Source of the DNA: an uncultured bacterium
GTDB taxonomy: Bacteria; Patescibacteriota; Minisyncoccia; Phycocordibacterales; CAIZLB01
NCBI GenBank assembly: GCA_903936565.1
Contig: CAIZVZ010000005.1
Location: forward strand, 1 to 38,314
Direction: 5' to 3'
Length of the DNA stretch: 38,314 nt
The position numbers were made by a program, and so were the translations under genes. The notes beneath the pieces are model-generated. The model was given only the letters and a program-made list of their open reading frames with translations. It searched no databases and had not been told where the DNA came from. Shown here piece after piece: positions 37,056 to 38,314 of the stretch. Positions within the stretch are counted from its first letter, which is position 1; every line of letters begins with the position of its first letter.

Positions 37056-37547
37056 ATGATAGGATCGCGCAAAAACATTAGAGAAGGAAAAACGATAATT
37101 AGAAACACTCTTATCGTTATTATAATTTGCGCAATTGGCGGATACGCAGGATTTCAATCAAAAAAAATAATTAGTGGTCCTCAAATCACAATACAAAGCC
37201 CTAGCACAACGAGTGCAAACGATAGTGCCGTAGATGTGTCAGGAGTTGTCAAAAATGTTTCCGTCGTTACGTTGAACGATCGATTAATACCAATAGATGA
37301 GACTGGTCAATTTAAAGAGAAGATTCTTCTTTATCCAGGCTACAATGTTATCAAACTAAAGGCGACGGATAAATTTGGAGCCTGTGTGACAAAGGAACTT
37401 CAATTGGTTTATACTGACAAAAAGGACATCGCCGCTGACCAGGGTGACCAAGAAAAATTGGGCACTACGACCACATCGACAGCCACAACTACAGCAAGTA
37501 CAACTATTGCGACGACCGGCACAACAAGTAGCACCCGCAGTAAATAG
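37056..37547 (+). CDS. Membrane-anchored protein with Ig-like domain and Thr-rich tail
   Basis: 163 residues: TM helix about 17-36 (RNTLIVIIICAIGGYAGF), then a single beta-sandwich-like domain (about 40-120) with ITIQSPSTTSANDSAVDVSGVVKNV... and the FKEKILLYPGYNVIKLKATDKFG motif seen in bacterial Ig/glucodextranase-type domains, and a C-terminal low-complexity Thr/Ser tail (about 135-163). Predicted to face outward. Located between ftsK and recA on the same strand; role unknown. An ATG at 37056 follows AATTGT, with no Shine-Dalgarno. Confidence 0.75.
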   Translation: MIGSRKNIREGKTIIRNTLIVIIICAIGGYAGFQSKKIISGPQITIQSPSTTSANDSAVDVSGVVKNVSVVTLNDRLIPIDETGQFKEKILLYPGYNVIKLKATDKFGACVTKELQLVYTDKKDIAADQGDQEKLGTTTTSTATTTASTTIATTGTTSSTRSK

Positions 37548-37646
37548 CTTTATTGATTGAACACTTGTAAAAATTATCTCATTACCAAAATTAGAATCGG
37601 TGTTATTCGGTTTTATATAAATTAAATAAATAATTTTATTAATATT

Positions 37647-38314
37647 ATGGCAAATAAAAAAGTAGAATCTAGTAAGAAAGCAGCAGCAAAAAAAGTGGAT
37701 GAAAAAATCACAAAAAAAGTAGCGATTAAAGAGCTTGGCGAAAAACCCGCAAGAAAAGAAATGGATGAATTAGAAGATGTGAAGAAGGCACTCTCAGAAG
37801 CTCCCGAGGAATCAGTACCTGAGGATGAAGAAGACGATGGAGATGATGAGTCCCCCACTTCTAAGTCATCATCAAAATCTTCTTTTGGTTCTAAGAAAAA
37901 AGGGTCAAAGGGAAAAGAAGAAAACGCATCAATTAAAGACACCATCGCACAAATCAAAACAAAATTCGGTGATGATGCAATCATGCGACTTGGAGAAAAA
38001 CCAAGAGTAGATGTTAATGCAATTTCAACAGGATCAATCGGGCTTGATGCTGCACTTGGTGTTGGTGGTCTTCCTCGTGGACGTATCATAGAAATATTTG
38101 GACCAGAATCTTCTGGTAAGACAACTCTTTCCCTTCATGTCATTGCGGAAGCACAGAAGAAGGATGGAATCTGTGCATTTATTGATGCAGAGCACGCAAT
38201 GGACCCCGAATATGCAAAACGTCTCGGTGTAAAGATCGATGAACTTCTAATTTCACAACCAGACACCGGTGAACAGGCCCTAGAGATTGTGGAAAGTCTA
38301 GTCAGATCAGGAAA
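37647..38314 (+). CDS. recA: RecA recombinase, 5' part (runs off the window), with charged N-terminal extension
   Basis: RecA forms filaments on ssDNA and catalyses strand exchange and SOS activation. The frame opens at ATG 37647 and is still open at the window end (222 codons). The core aligns from [23 protein letters not shown]; Walker A GPESSGKT is at about residues 151-158, followed by [20 protein letters not shown] and [15 protein letters not shown]. Relative to E. coli RecA the protein has about 85 extra N-terminal residues: a Lys/Ala-rich part (1-40), an acidic run (about 52-68) and a Ser/Lys-rich linker (70-92). No Met near the core start would give the usual length. The leader is AU-rich with no Shine-Dalgarno. 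Confidence 0.95.
   Translation, partial: MANKKVESSKKAAAKKVDEKITKKVAIKELGEKPARKEMDELEDVKKALSEAPEESVPEDEEDDGDDESPTSKSSSKSSFGSKKKGSKGKEENASIKDTIAQIKTKFGDDAIMRLGEKPRVDVNAISTGSIGLDAALGVGGLPRGRIIEIFGPESSGKTTLSLHVIAEAQKKDGICAFIDAEHAMDPEYAKRLGVKIDELLISQPDTGEQALEIVESLVRSG

Overview
This window looks like a chromosomal segment of a Candidate Phyla Radiation (Patescibacteria) bacterium, most likely Parcubacteria-like. That is inferred from the protein repertoire: a secreted surface protein with a peptidoglycan-binding domain, a beta-helix protein with the same domain, short single-pass proteins, lineage-specific hypotheticals, and a 16S rRNA gene carrying large insertions. The DNA is AT-rich and uses the standard bacterial code. 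Almost no gene has a Shine-Dalgarno sequence.

Layout. 1-3.4 kb: rsmI, a RadC-like gene and pyk, all minus. 3.4-6 kb: an accessory pocket with a DDE insertion sequence, a PemK/MazF-like toxin and a RelB-like antitoxin whose RelE-like toxin is frameshifted. 6-10.4 kb: a MurA enzyme fused to an N-terminal HTH domain, and a wall-anchored beta-helix protein. 10.5-13.3 kb: tRNA-Ile and the 16S rRNA gene with its own promoter, processing stem and terminator. The 16S gene is interrupted by a 551-nt insertion and, just before the anti-Shine-Dalgarno, by a second insertion of about 125 nt. 13.4-19.7 kb: a membrane protein, secD-secF, a GC-rich orphan gene, rodA and a membrane-anchored Cys-motif protein. 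19.7-23.7 kb: 23S rRNA, two irregular tRNA-like genes and 5S rRNA, transcribed from a separate promoter that resembles the 16S promoter. 23.8-26.9 kb: a mechanosensitive-channel-like protein, a wHTH protein, and rplJ-rplL with a long leader. 26.9-33.3 kb: a large secreted LCAT-like lipase, a 33-residue membrane peptide and the S-layer-like protein with a leader of about 500 nt. 33.4-38.3 kb: a wHTH regulator, then plus-strand ftsK, a Thr-rich membrane protein and a 5' fragment of recA with a charged N-terminal extension.

The main theme is unusual translation. The 16S 3' end is split by structured insertions, one of them placed exactly before the anti-SD. At the same time about ten genes have a -10 hexamer only 6-11 nt upstream of the start codon, implying leaderless or nearly leaderless mRNAs. 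The second theme is the cell surface: secDF, rodA, murA, S-layer, beta-helix and lipase genes together describe a small cell investing heavily in export and wall-attached proteins.
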